From Anaerolineae bacterium (GTDB lineage: Bacteria > Chloroflexota > Anaerolineae > 4572-78 > J111), in the NCBI GenBank assembly GCA_020433805.1, contig JAGRBZ010000019.1, forward strand, positions 1 to 43,978: a DNA stretch of 43,978 nt. The letters run 5' to 3'. The notes below the pieces were generated by a model that had not been told where the DNA came from, ran no database searches, and was given only the letters and a program-made list of their open reading frames with translations. Below, one piece after another: positions 23,281-30,882 of the stretch. The translations under genes and the position numbers were made by a program. How positions within the stretch are numbered: the stretch's first letter is position 1; each line of letters starts with the position of its first letter.

Positions 23281-25373
23281 TCGAGCACATCTCGAACTTT
23301 ACGGGCTAATATTTCTGAGGAAAAAGGTTTTTCCAGCAGTGGGATACCCTCGGTCAGGATGTCGTGCTGATCCAGTACATCATCCGGGTAGCCGGAAATA
23401 TAAAGGACTTTAAGATCAGGTTGCCAGTGACTCAATTGTTTAACCAGTTCATAGCCGTTCATATCGGGCATGATCATATCGGTAATGAGCAAGTCGATGC
23501 ATTTAGCCTGACGAGAAATTTCAAGCGCATCATGGACATTGATGGCCTCGATAACGTTATAGCCACGTTTGCGCAAAAATTTTCGGGTAATGGCTCTCAC
23601 ATTGGCTTCGTCTTCTACGAGGAGAATAGTTTCGTTCCCCATCAGATTTGAGGGATTGGTGGGGTTCGTTGTCAAGATAGGGGCCGGTTCGTCGACGGCC
23701 GGTAACACTATCTCGAACGTTGTGCCTTGCCCTGGTTGGCTCAATACTTTAATCTGCCCGTCGTTTTGCTGAACGATACCATAAACGGTTGATAGCCCCA
23801 AACCCGTCCCTTTGCCGACGGCTTTGGTGGTATAGAACGGCTCGAACATGCGTGCTTTCGTTTCTTTATCAATGCCGATGCCGGTATCCGACACCGTAAG
23901 CTGCACGTAAGACTCCGATTTTCTCGGTTCGTGATTTGTTGCCCCGTTGGTAGACTGAATATTAGCCGTGGCAATGGTTAGCGCGCCGCCTTTAGGCATG
24001 GCGTCCCGCGCATTAATCACCAAATTCATAAGTACTTGTTCGATGTGGCCCGGATCGGCTTTGATAGAACTTAAATCCGGAGCCAGGTTATCGACAAAGT
24101 CAATATCCTCCCCTACCAACCGCTGCAACATTTTCTTAAACTGGTTGATAATGTGGTTCAGGTTTAATACTTGTGATTGGTTTGAACGCTGACGGCTAAA
24201 CGTTAAGAGCTGCTGGGTTAATAACATTGCCTTTTCGCTGGCAACCTTGATTTCTTCAATTTCTTCCCGAATTACGTTCTGCTGCGTATACTCCTCACCG
24301 AGCAATAACTCGCATTGACCGTAGATAACCGTCAGTAGATTATTGAAATCGTGAGCTACACCACCGGCCAGTTTGCCAATCGCCTCCATCTTTTGCGTTT
24401 GGCGCTGCATTTTTTCGGCTCGTTTGCGTTCGGTGATGTCGCTGACCACGCCATAAACAAGGGTAGACTCCCCTTCTTGGGTCACGCGTCCGCTGTCACG
24501 TACCCAAATGATTTGCCCGTCAGAGCGCGTGATGCGATACTCAATTTCGCTGTCGATCCCTACCGTCAGCCGTTTTGCTTGCTCTGCGGCCCGCGCTCTA
24601 TCATCGGGGTGAATAATTTGAGAAGCCCATAAGTTCCAGTCGGCTTCTAATTCTTCCACCGGATAACCCGTTAGCGTTTGTACATGGGGTGAAAGATAGA
24701 GGTTGGTGTAGGTGCCATCCTTTGAAATTTCTGTAAAGTAGATATGGTCGCTGATAGAATAAATAACCTGCCGAAACCGTTCTTCGTTGGCGCGTAGCTG
24801 TTCTTCTGTTTGTTTGCGATGGGTGATGTCATTTTGGATGCCAACAAAATGGGTGACGTTTCCCTGTCGATCACGAACAGGCGAAATAGTTAGCTCATTC
24901 CAGAAAGGAGTACCATCTTTACGGTAATTTTTTATAATTACCTGGCAGTCGGTTTGCTGCCGGATGGCCTGACGAATTTGAGCTACAGCGGCGGGGTCGG
25001 TATCGGGGCCTTGTAAGAATCGGCAATTTTCATCCATAACATCGACAATGGAATAGCCGGTGATATGGCTAAATGCAGGATTACAGTAGATGACGGGGTG
25101 ATGCGATTGGTTGGCATCGACAATAACAATGCCGTTACCGGTCGATTCCATGGCCCGGTTTTGGAGATGCAAAATATGGAGAACCTGCAAACGCTCGGCT
25201 TCCAAATCTTCTAATTCGGCAATACGCTGCCGGGCTTGTGCCAATTCCGATAAAAGCTGTTCTTTTGTTTTTAATTCGTCCATTAAGGATTGGCCCACTT
25301 GTAGAATAAACCCGCGTGAATGTGGCCATAGACCAACAGGAATAGCGCGGGGCAATCCTCCATCATCTCTCAC
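23277..25373 (-). CDS. Hybrid histidine kinase: PAS-PAS-HisKA-HATPase-REC
   Basis: A cytoplasmic protein of up to 698 aa; no membrane segment is seen. Order: coiled coil (about 30-60), PAS/PAC (about 65-190, with GIVIVDANQSHHPVIYCNPA and CRFLQGPDTDPAAV, the LOV/PAS-like loop), PAS/PAC (about 195-320), HisKA with phospho-acceptor His in AGGVAHDFNNLLTV, HATPase with N box NLVINARDAM, G1 DTGIGID and GTGLGLST, then a C-terminal receiver (ILLVEDEANV, aspartate in LLITDMIMPDMNG, lysine in LEKPFS). The PAS1 loop reads ENCRFLQGPDT, close to the LOV flavin motif NCRFLQ, with Cys present. The start is uncertain: GTG 25373 or ATG 25283. It converges on the ABC operon and has no partner gene. Confidence 0.88.
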   Translation of the reverse strand: MRDDGGLPRAIPVGLWPHSRGFILQVGQSLMDELKTKEQLLSELAQARQRIAELEDLEAERLQVLHILHLQNRAMESTGNGIVIVDANQSHHPVIYCNPAFSHITGYSIVDVMDENCRFLQGPDTDPAAVAQIRQAIRQQTDCQVIIKNYRKDGTPFWNELTISPVRDRQGNVTHFVGIQNDITHRKQTEEQLRANEERFRQVIYSISDHIYFTEISKDGTYTNLYLSPHVQTLTGYPVEELEADWNLWASQIIHPDDRARAAEQAKRLTVGIDSEIEYRITRSDGQIIWVRDSGRVTQEGESTLVYGVVSDITERKRAEKMQRQTQKMEAIGKLAGGVAHDFNNLLTVIYGQCELLLGEEYTQQNVIREEIEEIKVASEKAMLLTQQLLTFSRQRSNQSQVLNLNHIINQFKKMLQRLVGEDIDFVDNLAPDLSSIKADPGHIEQVLMNLVINARDAMPKGGALTIATANIQSTNGATNHEPRKSESYVQLTVSDTGIGIDKETKARMFEPFYTTKAVGKGTGLGLSTVYGIVQQNDGQIKVLSQPGQGTTFEIVLPAVDEPAPILTTNPTNPSNLMGNETILLVEDEANVRAITRKFLRKRGYNVIEAINVHDALEISRQAKCIDLLITDMIMPDMNGYELVKQLSHWQPDLKVLYISGYPDDVLDQHDILTEGIPLLEKPFSSEILARKVRDVLD

Positions 25374-25412
25374 CTTCTATTGTAAAAAATTTATCGATAT
25401 AGTACAACCTCT

Positions 25413-25465
25413 TAATAAAAAAAAGCATCGCTTCTAGATTGCTCTATTTATGAAGCGATGCTTTT
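25413..25465 (-). terminator. Intrinsic terminator of the GTPase cluster
   Basis: AAAAGCATCGCTTC (25421-25434) and GAAGCGATGCTTTT (25452-25465) pair perfectly over 14 bp. Read on the minus strand, a long T-run follows (complement of 25413-25424). It ends the transcript of the genes from 25602 upward. Confidence 0.88.
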
Positions 25466-25508
25466 GATTTGGTTTTCAGTTCAACAGAATTTCGGGGGTT
25501 TGGACCTC

Positions 25509-25566
25509 ATAAAACGTAAAACGTGATGCCTAAGAAGGAATTGCGTTTTACGTGTTTCGTTTTACA
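25509..25566. repeat. Inverted repeat of AAAACGTAAAACG words
   Basis: TAAAACGTAAAACGTGATGC on the left is mirrored imperfectly by TTGCGTTTTACGTG and TTTCGTTTTA on the right. It lies between the terminator and the protoglobin gene. Confidence 0.65.
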
Positions 25567-25601
25567 AGCTTGTCAACTCCCTGAGTTCCCAAAGAGCTAC
25601 C

Positions 25602-26147
25602 TTATTTGGTAAGGAGCCGGCGAGCGAGGCGCTCGTTACCGACCACTTCAGACAGATGATCGAGCTGCTCATTTTCATAAGCCTGGTTGAAGATGGCAAT
25701 ATCTAGTGCGGCTAGCTTGCGGAAAGCATTTGCCGTAACCTCAGCATTGCCGTTCATATTGGCAATTTTTTCGCCATATTGAACCAGAACATCCATCATC
25801 GCCAGCGGGTATCGAACCGGCAGCCCGATGCGAACGTGGGTTTTGCCGATGGTCAGACGGCTATTAACATACTCCGTGCCGTAATCGCCTGAAAAGAGCT
25901 GGATAAACCAGTTTTCGAGCGTTCCCCGAAGATGTTCGACGGTACCATTGCCGTTGAAGTATTCAGCAGTATTATCATGAGACAGAAGGCGCTCATAGAA
26001 AGCATTGATCAATTGCGGAGCAATCTCCTCGGCATGGCTTTTGCTGGCGGCAAGGGCCTGCTTTTCTTCATCGGTTAAGCCCATCAGTGCTACTAGATCG
26101 CTTAGAATGGCCTCATCTCTAATTTCCCAGCTTTTGCGGTCTTCCAT
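25602..26147 (-). CDS. Protoglobin / globin-sensor domain protein
   Basis: A stand-alone 181-aa globin of the sensor/protoglobin family. The N-terminal part (LSDLVALMGLTDEEKQALA) is the usual pre-A helix; LINAFYERLLSHDNTAEYF is the B-C region; YVNSRLTIGKTHVRIGLPVR contains the proximal haem histidine (about His104); YPLAMMDVLVQYGEKI follows. These blocks are diagnostic. There is no methyl-accepting, GGDEF or kinase domain, so the haem module must act through partners. Members bind O2, CO or NO. It is the last gene of a cluster of roadblock proteins and an MglA-type GTPase, 33 nt after its neighbour, and just before the terminator. A role as gas or redox input to the GTPase switch is inferred. 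Confidence 0.88.
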   Translation of the reverse strand: MEDRKSWEIRDEAILSDLVALMGLTDEEKQALAASKSHAEEIAPQLINAFYERLLSHDNTAEYFNGNGTVEHLRGTLENWFIQLFSGDYGTEYVNSRLTIGKTHVRIGLPVRYPLAMMDVLVQYGEKIANMNGNAEVTANAFRKLAALDIAIFNQAYENEQLDHLSEVVGNERLARRLLTK

Positions 26148-26180
26148 TTTGATTTTCTCCTTAAGTTTCTTTGAATTGAG

Positions 26181-26558
26181 TTATAAAATGCTGCTAAGGG
26201 TATCTATCATGTTACGGGTTTCAGCAAAAGCCATGCCCAGGTTGACGTTGTTGGGCGTTAAACCGATGAGCAGGGTTTCATCATTAAGACTGGTTACAAT
26301 AATATTTCCATCGTCACCTTGAATGAGAGCTTGTTTGAAGCCGCCGCGTTTCAGTTGACCAACACTGCGCTTGCTCAAACCTAAAATTGCTGCCGAAGTA
26401 GCACCTACCATCTCTTCATCAAGGGCTTTCTGGGGGACATTGGCTGAGTAAACCAACCCGTCAACTCCAACCACTGCCGCCCCGTCGATGTCAGAAGACT
26501 CTCGTAAGAGTTCAACTAACGCATCGGCTAATCTTTCACTTCTCTTTTTTGTTGTCAT
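26181..26558 (-). CDS. Roadblock/LC7 domain protein (MglB-like)
   Basis: A 125-aa single-domain roadblock protein: DIDGAAVVGVDGLVYSANVP (first strands), VGATSAAILGLSKRSVGQLK (central helix) and GNIIVTSLNDETLLIGLTP (second sheet), ending with GMAFAETRNMIDTLSSIL. Roadblock proteins dimerise and act as GTPase-activating or scaffolding partners of MglA-type GTPases. The domain is very similar, also in DNA, to the C-terminal half of the next upstream gene (26587-27309), so the two arose by a fairly recent duplication. It sits between that gene and the protoglobin gene. Confidence 0.87.
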   Translation of the reverse strand: MTTKKRSERLADALVELLRESSDIDGAAVVGVDGLVYSANVPQKALDEEMVGATSAAILGLSKRSVGQLKRGGFKQALIQGDDGNIIVTSLNDETLLIGLTPNNVNLGMAFAETRNMIDTLSSIL

Positions 26559-26586
26559 AAATGATCTCCTAAATAAAAAATATTAA

Positions 26587-27309
26587 CTAATTTGATTGCA
26601 GAGCTTGACGAACTTCATTCGTAATTTCTCTGGCTTCAGCAAAAACAAAGCCCATATTGACCTGCTCGGGCGTTAGACCCACAAAAAGAACATCTTCGGT
26701 AACATTGGTGATAATAACGTTGCCTTCTAAGCCTTGAAGTAGAGCTTGTTTGAAGTTGCCGCGTTTCAGTTGATCGACACTACGCTTGCTCAAACCTAAA
26801 ATGGCGGCCCCAATTGCGCCTATGTCATCCTCATCTAAGGTTGATTGCTGTAACTTGGCGGCGAGTACTTCTCCATCAACGCTAATAATCGCGATACCTT
26901 CAATGTCTGATACGTTTGCAAAAATTTGAGAGAGTTTGTTTTGTAAAGGCTCTTCAAATTGAATAGAGTTGGCAGGGGCTTGTGTTCCGTTTGTGGCGGC
27001 ACCGGCTTCATCTAAGCGGCGTGCGCCCTCTAGCAGCAACCCGGACCAACTGCGCGATATCGTTTCGCCCGGCGTCTCAAGCCCCATTTCCAGGGTAAAT
27101 TGGCCCTCTTGCCAGTTCAATATGTGGAAAACAACTTCCTCACCCGTCAGGTTACCTAACGTAGCGTGAGGTACATTGCCATTCTTGAAAAAAAGCGTGG
27201 CTTGTTGCCCGTTGTGATCAATTGTTAGCCGGGCTGTTTTATGATCGATGCAGTTATGCTGAATCAAATCAGCTACCGTCATATCTTTTAAGTTGCCTTG
27301 CAATGCCAT
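26587..27309 (-). CDS. DUF4388 + roadblock/LC7 protein
   Basis: A 240-aa two-domain protein. Residues about 1-85 form a DUF4388 (PatA-like N-terminal) domain, with the standard start MALQGNLKDMTVADLIQHNC and LTGEEVVFHILNWQEGQFTL. Residues about 125-235 form a roadblock domain (DIEGIAIISVDGEVLAAKLQ; IGAAILGLSKRSVDQLKRGN; VIITNVTEDVLFVGLTPEQV). ATG 27309 is chosen because DUF4388 proteins begin there and a longer start would overlap the preceding gene. DUF4388 is common in Myxococcota and Chloroflexota signalling proteins of unsettled function. The combination suggests an adaptor between other signalling proteins and the GTPase. Confidence 0.87.
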   Translation of the reverse strand: MALQGNLKDMTVADLIQHNCIDHKTARLTIDHNGQQATLFFKNGNVPHATLGNLTGEEVVFHILNWQEGQFTLEMGLETPGETISRSWSGLLLEGARRLDEAGAATNGTQAPANSIQFEEPLQNKLSQIFANVSDIEGIAIISVDGEVLAAKLQQSTLDEDDIGAIGAAILGLSKRSVDQLKRGNFKQALLQGLEGNVIITNVTEDVLFVGLTPEQVNMGFVFAEAREITNEVRQALQSN

Positions 27310-27323
27310 AAGGTTGACCTGCC

Positions 27324-27716
27324 TTAAAGTTTCCACTGCCGTCGAATAGCACTAACCGCTTGGTTAGTTAAACGTCGATAACTTTGTTCTTTGGTAGGGA
27401 TGATAACGGCTAAAATCATCTCATGTTTGTTTGCATTGAAGGGACGGCACACAAGCCGTCGTCCTTTGGCATCATAAAGCGATATTTCATCGGTTTGGGC
27501 CATGCCCAGTTGATTGCTCACTTGTGAAGCCGTTTTTTGAACTAAGGCAACCACGGCCGATTGTGTATCGGGGTCTTGGTCAGGGTTTGCTGCAGAAGCA
27601 ATGGGAAAGCCCTGCCGATCGGTTAAAACGGAAATCGGAAATCCCCCTTTTTCATTCATTTCTGCAAGCAACCGGGCAATTTCCGTTGATCCGGTTGTTG
27701 GCGCTGTATTAAACAT
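27324..27716 (-). CDS. Divergent roadblock-type protein
   Basis: A 130-aa protein with a roadblock-like pattern: ISVLTDRQGFPIASAA, a helix VVALVQKTASQVSNQL, then ISLYDAKGRRLVCRPFNANK, with a final strand MILAVIIPTKEQSYRRL. The pattern of short strand, helix and DXXG-like turn fits the fold, but similarity to the other roadblock proteins here is low. It lies 50 nt after the GTPase gene and 14 nt before the DUF4388 protein. A GTPase partner role is inferred from position. Confidence 0.7.
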   Translation of the reverse strand: MFNTAPTTGSTEIARLLAEMNEKGGFPISVLTDRQGFPIASAANPDQDPDTQSAVVALVQKTASQVSNQLGMAQTDEISLYDAKGRRLVCRPFNANKHEMILAVIIPTKEQSYRRLTNQAVSAIRRQWKL

Positions 27717-27765
27717 GTAGTTTTCCTTTTAATAAGTGGTTTATTAGCAAGTAAGAATGATGGCT

Positions 27766-28350
27766 TTAGGCCATTTCGCGCTGTACACGCCGAACGACTC
27801 CGTTGATAATAGCCTTTAGGGTATTAAAAACTCCCTTCCCTTGAACAGCAACCGCCTCAAAAACAGGGTGGCCGTTAACACCCAGTGTTTGGCTTAATTC
27901 TGTCACATCGATGGCGTTGGGAAGATCACGTTTATTGAGTTGGACAATCAGGGGTAGGTCTGATGGAATATTGAGCGAAATCAGGTGAGCCTTCATATTT
28001 TCCCAGGACTCCACATTGTCATGAACGCGATTTTTGTTAGAGTCGGCTACAAAAACAACGCCATCGGCTCCCCGTAAAACCAATTTGCGGCTGGCTTCAT
28101 AATAGGATTGTCCGGGAACGGTGTAGAGATGGATTTTTGGTGTTAAGCCGCTGATTTTACCTAGCTCCAACTGTAAGAAGTCAAAATAAAGCGTACGATC
28201 TTCTCGTGTTTTCAAAGACACCAGTTCACCGCGCTGCTTAGGATTGGTGTGTTGGTGAATCTGTTCCAGGTTGGTTGTCTTCCCACTTAGTGCCGGGCCA
28301 TAATAGACAACCTTTAGATTTAGTTCGCGAAGCTGCCAGTTTATGAACAT
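27766..28350 (-). CDS. mglA: MglA-like Ras-family small GTPase
   Basis: A 194-aa prokaryotic Ras-like GTPase. G1 (P-loop) is GPALSGKT (18-25). G3 is TVPGQ (77-81), where Thr replaces the usual Asp; this is the hallmark of the MglA family. G4 is NKRD (139-142). FINWQLRELNLKVVYYGPAL is the typical MglA N-terminus, and SLKTREDRTLYFDFLQLELG covers switch I. MglA proteins set cell polarity and motility in Myxococcus and act as cytoplasmic switches controlled by roadblock proteins. It starts 3 nt after the upstream roadblock gene stop, so the two are co-translated. No cognate guanine-nucleotide exchange factor of the RomR/RomX type is recognisable. Confidence 0.93.
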   Translation of the reverse strand: MFINWQLRELNLKVVYYGPALSGKTTNLEQIHQHTNPKQRGELVSLKTREDRTLYFDFLQLELGKISGLTPKIHLYTVPGQSYYEASRKLVLRGADGVVFVADSNKNRVHDNVESWENMKAHLISLNIPSDLPLIVQLNKRDLPNAIDVTELSQTLGVNGHPVFEAVAVQGKGVFNTLKAIINGVVRRVQREMA

Positions 28351-28353
28351 ACC

Positions 28354-28899
28354 TTACTCCATCCAAAGATCGTCTAGGGCATCGGTGAACAGGTCTGACA
28401 AAGCTTCTTCTCCCAACATTGCTTCTGTTTCTTGAGCCGTTTTGCTTTTTTCTACTTCTTCGGGTTGTTGTTCGGCGATTTCAGCGAGTCGATGCGCTGC
28501 TTTTACGGTGAGCATTCTGCCCCAGCCTAGCGGTACGCTATCGGCTACCTGCACCAATAACGCCAAGTGTATACCGGCTTCGATGATAAAGGTGTGGAAA
28601 TTTTGGCCTTCTCGTAGAACGAGTTGGTTGTCCTGATACTGGCCGGTCAATCGTGCTATTTCTTGGCTGGCAGCCAGATCACCAGCGATGAGCGATCCTA
28701 AAGACACCAGATCGATATTGTTTTTATCGCCTTGAGCCGATACAACTTGACCGGTGACGTCCACCAGAACAATTAAGTGGGCTGGTAATTTTTGTTTTAA
28801 ATCGGTTAGCGTTTCGCTAATCAGTTTGTCCTGCGAAGGGTAAATGGTCATACCACTTCGTAGACTGTAATGTCCGCCGTTGGATTGTTGGAATTTCAT
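28354..28899 (-). CDS. Roadblock/LC7 protein upstream of the GTPase (MglB role)
   Basis: A 181-aa protein. A roadblock fold covers about 20-140: LISETLTDLKQKLPAHLIVL, VDVTGQVVSAQGDKNNIDLV, SLIAGDLAASQEIARLTGQ and FHTFIIEAGIHLALLVQV. A charged C-terminal tail (about 145-181, with EEVEKSKTAQETEAMLGEE and a Leu/Asp-rich end) is not part of the fold. ATG is preceded by AGGAG. It lies directly before the mglA-like gene with a 3-nt gap, the classical mglB position, so it is the best candidate for the GTPase-activating protein. The acidic tail could be an interaction peptide. Confidence 0.82.
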   Translation of the reverse strand: MKFQQSNGGHYSLRSGMTIYPSQDKLISETLTDLKQKLPAHLIVLVDVTGQVVSAQGDKNNIDLVSLGSLIAGDLAASQEIARLTGQYQDNQLVLREGQNFHTFIIEAGIHLALLVQVADSVPLGWGRMLTVKAAHRLAEIAEQQPEEVEKSKTAQETEAMLGEEALSDLFTDALDDLWME

Positions 28900-28930
28900 A
28901 TAGTTCTCCTAATGGGATAAAAATAATGCC

Positions 28931-28954
28931 GTGAAACAATCACCATTGTTTCAC
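28931..28954. promoter_or_regulatory. Perfect 10-bp dyad upstream of the roadblock-GTPase operon
   Basis: GTGAAACAAT (28931-28940) and ATTGTTTCAC (28945-28954) with a 4-bp loop, 32 nt upstream of the ATG at 28899. It could be an operator or a transcript hairpin; no T-run follows on either strand. Confidence 0.5.
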
Positions 28955-29077
28955 ACAAGGTGGGCTAGGATTACGTAATTCGGAAGCGGGTATTTCGGAA
29001 AATAACGTGCCGGCGTGAACGTGCTTATCTCAGCTCTGAGCCGAGCGGTTATTAGCCAACGTGTACATCCTCAACTG

Positions 29078-29956
29078 TTAAAGATCGGGTTCGAAAAAAA
29101 GTTTGTCGAGTTCTGTGTCGAATGCCTGTCCAAGCGACTGTTCAAATACATCGTGCGGACTTACGTGCTCGGCTTCGGCCAACTGATGGCGTAACATAAC
29201 TGCCGCTTGTTGGGCGTGGTACCAAACGGAGCCAAGTCGACTGCTGTAGGGGCCTCGATTGATGATAAGTGTGAGCAAAAATTGATAACCGATGTTGACA
29301 CCATAGAGATACTCATTTTTACCTTCGTGATAGGCTAAGTTAATAGCATCGGTATCGCCGTCGAGCGCACGGCCTGTTTCAAGCAGGGTTGCCATGCCGC
29401 CACCCAGAAGCGAGGCAATATTTTCAACCGGTAAACTTCCCCGGTCACCCGTTTGAACAATCAGTTGTCCACCAGCATCTGAGAGAAATATACAGCGTGC
29501 ACCAACTTCTCGGCTCAGTTTTTCTAAAAGAAGGCTAATTTGTTGGTGTTTTTCACCGGATAGAATGACGATTCTGGCCTGCTCTACCTCTCCCAGAGCC
29601 TCTTTTACAATTTGGCGAAAGGTATTAATTTCTAAAGGCTTGGCTAGATACCCATAAATAGGTAAGCGCTTTACCTCCGCTTCTAAAGCGTGGGTGCCGT
29701 AAGCGGTCATCAAAATCAGCTCTGCATCAGGTTGCGCATAGCGAACCGCTTCCATCAGTTCTAGGCCATCCATTGGCCCCATATTGTAATCCGTAATAAC
29801 CAGATCAAACGCATCTTCTAACAGTTGATCTAGGGCAGAAAATCCGTCCGATACGGTTACCACTTCATAATGGGGAGACACTTTTAGTAAGCTGTTTTTG
29901 AGGATCGTTAAGATTGTCTCTTCATCGTCAACAATCAAAATTCGCTTTTTGTGCAT
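29078..29956 (-). CDS. Receiver-roadblock fusion response regulator
   Basis: A 292-aa protein. Residues 1-125 form an intact receiver: acidic pair in RILIVDDEE, phospho-acceptor Asp in LVITDYNMGPMDG, Thr in LILMTAYGTH and Lys in YLAKPLE. Residues about 130-290 form a roadblock-type domain (ISLLLEKLSREVGARCIFLS, AGGQLIVQTG, a VENIASLLGGGMATLLETG helix and QFLLTLIINRGPYSSRLGSV). It has no DNA-binding domain. The fusion physically joins phosphorelay input to a GTPase-partner fold, and the gene lies between the kinase/regulator pair and the GTPase operon. Phosphorylation would be expected to change roadblock pairing and thus the GTPase state; this is inference. Confidence 0.87.
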   Translation of the reverse strand: MHKKRILIVDDEETILTILKNSLLKVSPHYEVVTVSDGFSALDQLLEDAFDLVITDYNMGPMDGLELMEAVRYAQPDAELILMTAYGTHALEAEVKRLPIYGYLAKPLEINTFRQIVKEALGEVEQARIVILSGEKHQQISLLLEKLSREVGARCIFLSDAGGQLIVQTGDRGSLPVENIASLLGGGMATLLETGRALDGDTDAINLAYHEGKNEYLYGVNIGYQFLLTLIINRGPYSSRLGSVWYHAQQAAVMLRHQLAEAEHVSPHDVFEQSLGQAFDTELDKLFFEPDL

Positions 29957-30082
29957 TTTTGACCCAAGTTTTGCTCAACTGATCTTGATTCCAGTATAAC
30001 AGGAAATCTTCTCTAGCGCGGTTAGGCAAAGTTGGCAAAAGTTGGCAAACTTAAATTGGCGTTGGAAAAATTAAACGAAGGA

Positions 30083-30865
30083 TTATTGACCGCTCCACAT
30101 ATATCCTTTGTGGCGTATGGTTTTTATATAGCGAGGTGTTTTATCTATTTCAATTTTGCGACGTAGATGGTGGATGTGCCACTTAGTGATGTCGCGGGCT
30201 TCCGTCGTTTCAACATCATAGCCCAAAGCGCATTTTACTAAATCCTGTGGTGAAACGGGTTCAGGGGTGGCTTTAACCAGGCAAACTAAAATATCAAACT
30301 CTGCGGTCGTTAAATCTAAAAGTGTGTCATCGAGTGTTACCTGCCGATGGTGATAGTCAATGGTCAGCGGCCCAGATTGAAAAAAACGAGCATCGGGTTT
30401 CGGTAGGTGCGATGGATCTTGAGACGGCTCAAATGCATTCAGAGTTTGGCGCAGCAGGTCTATTTGGGTTAATAAATTTTTTTGGTGTAAGAGTTGCTGC
30501 CGATGCTGTATTCCCTCTTGTACGCGCTGCCGAATAGCATCCGGTGCGGCCGGTTTAAATAGATAGTCGAATGCTCCCAATCGGAGAGCGTCAACCGCAC
30601 TTTCCACAGAACTGTAAGCGGTTAGAATTATAACGGATAAGAGCGGATCTTTCTCTCGTATTTGGTATAAAACTTCGAGACCGTCAACTGAACCCATATG
30701 TAGGTCCAACAACATAAGGTCGTAAGAGGTTTGTACCAGCTTTTTTAGCGCTTCAGAGCCATCAGATGCACTATCAATAACATACCCCTGATGCTTTAGG
30801 GTGTTGGTTAAAACATAGCGGACAGTATCATTATCATCAACAATAAGGATACGGGGTTGACTCAT
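30083..30865 (-). CDS. OmpR/PhoB-type response regulator
   Basis: A 260-aa regulator. The receiver (about 1-120) is intact: DD in LIVDDNDTV, phospho-acceptor Asp in LMLLDLHMGSVDG, T in VIILTAYSSV and K in YLFKPA. A coiled linker (about 122-160) is followed by a winged-helix Trans_reg_C domain (about 168-258), with LDLTTAEFDILVCLVKATPE, ITKWHIHHLRRKIE and PRYIKTIRHKGYMW. It lies 17 nt downstream of the GAF-domain kinase, its likely phosphodonor. Its targets are not known; the dyad at 28931-28954 is one candidate site. Confidence 0.92.
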   Translation of the reverse strand: MSQPRILIVDDNDTVRYVLTNTLKHQGYVIDSASDGSEALKKLVQTSYDLMLLDLHMGSVDGLEVLYQIREKDPLLSVIILTAYSSVESAVDALRLGAFDYLFKPAAPDAIRQRVQEGIQHRQQLLHQKNLLTQIDLLRQTLNAFEPSQDPSHLPKPDARFFQSGPLTIDYHHRQVTLDDTLLDLTTAEFDILVCLVKATPEPVSPQDLVKCALGYDVETTEARDITKWHIHHLRRKIEIDKTPRYIKTIRHKGYMWSGQ

Positions 30866-30882
30866 GGTAGCCTCCGTGGAGT

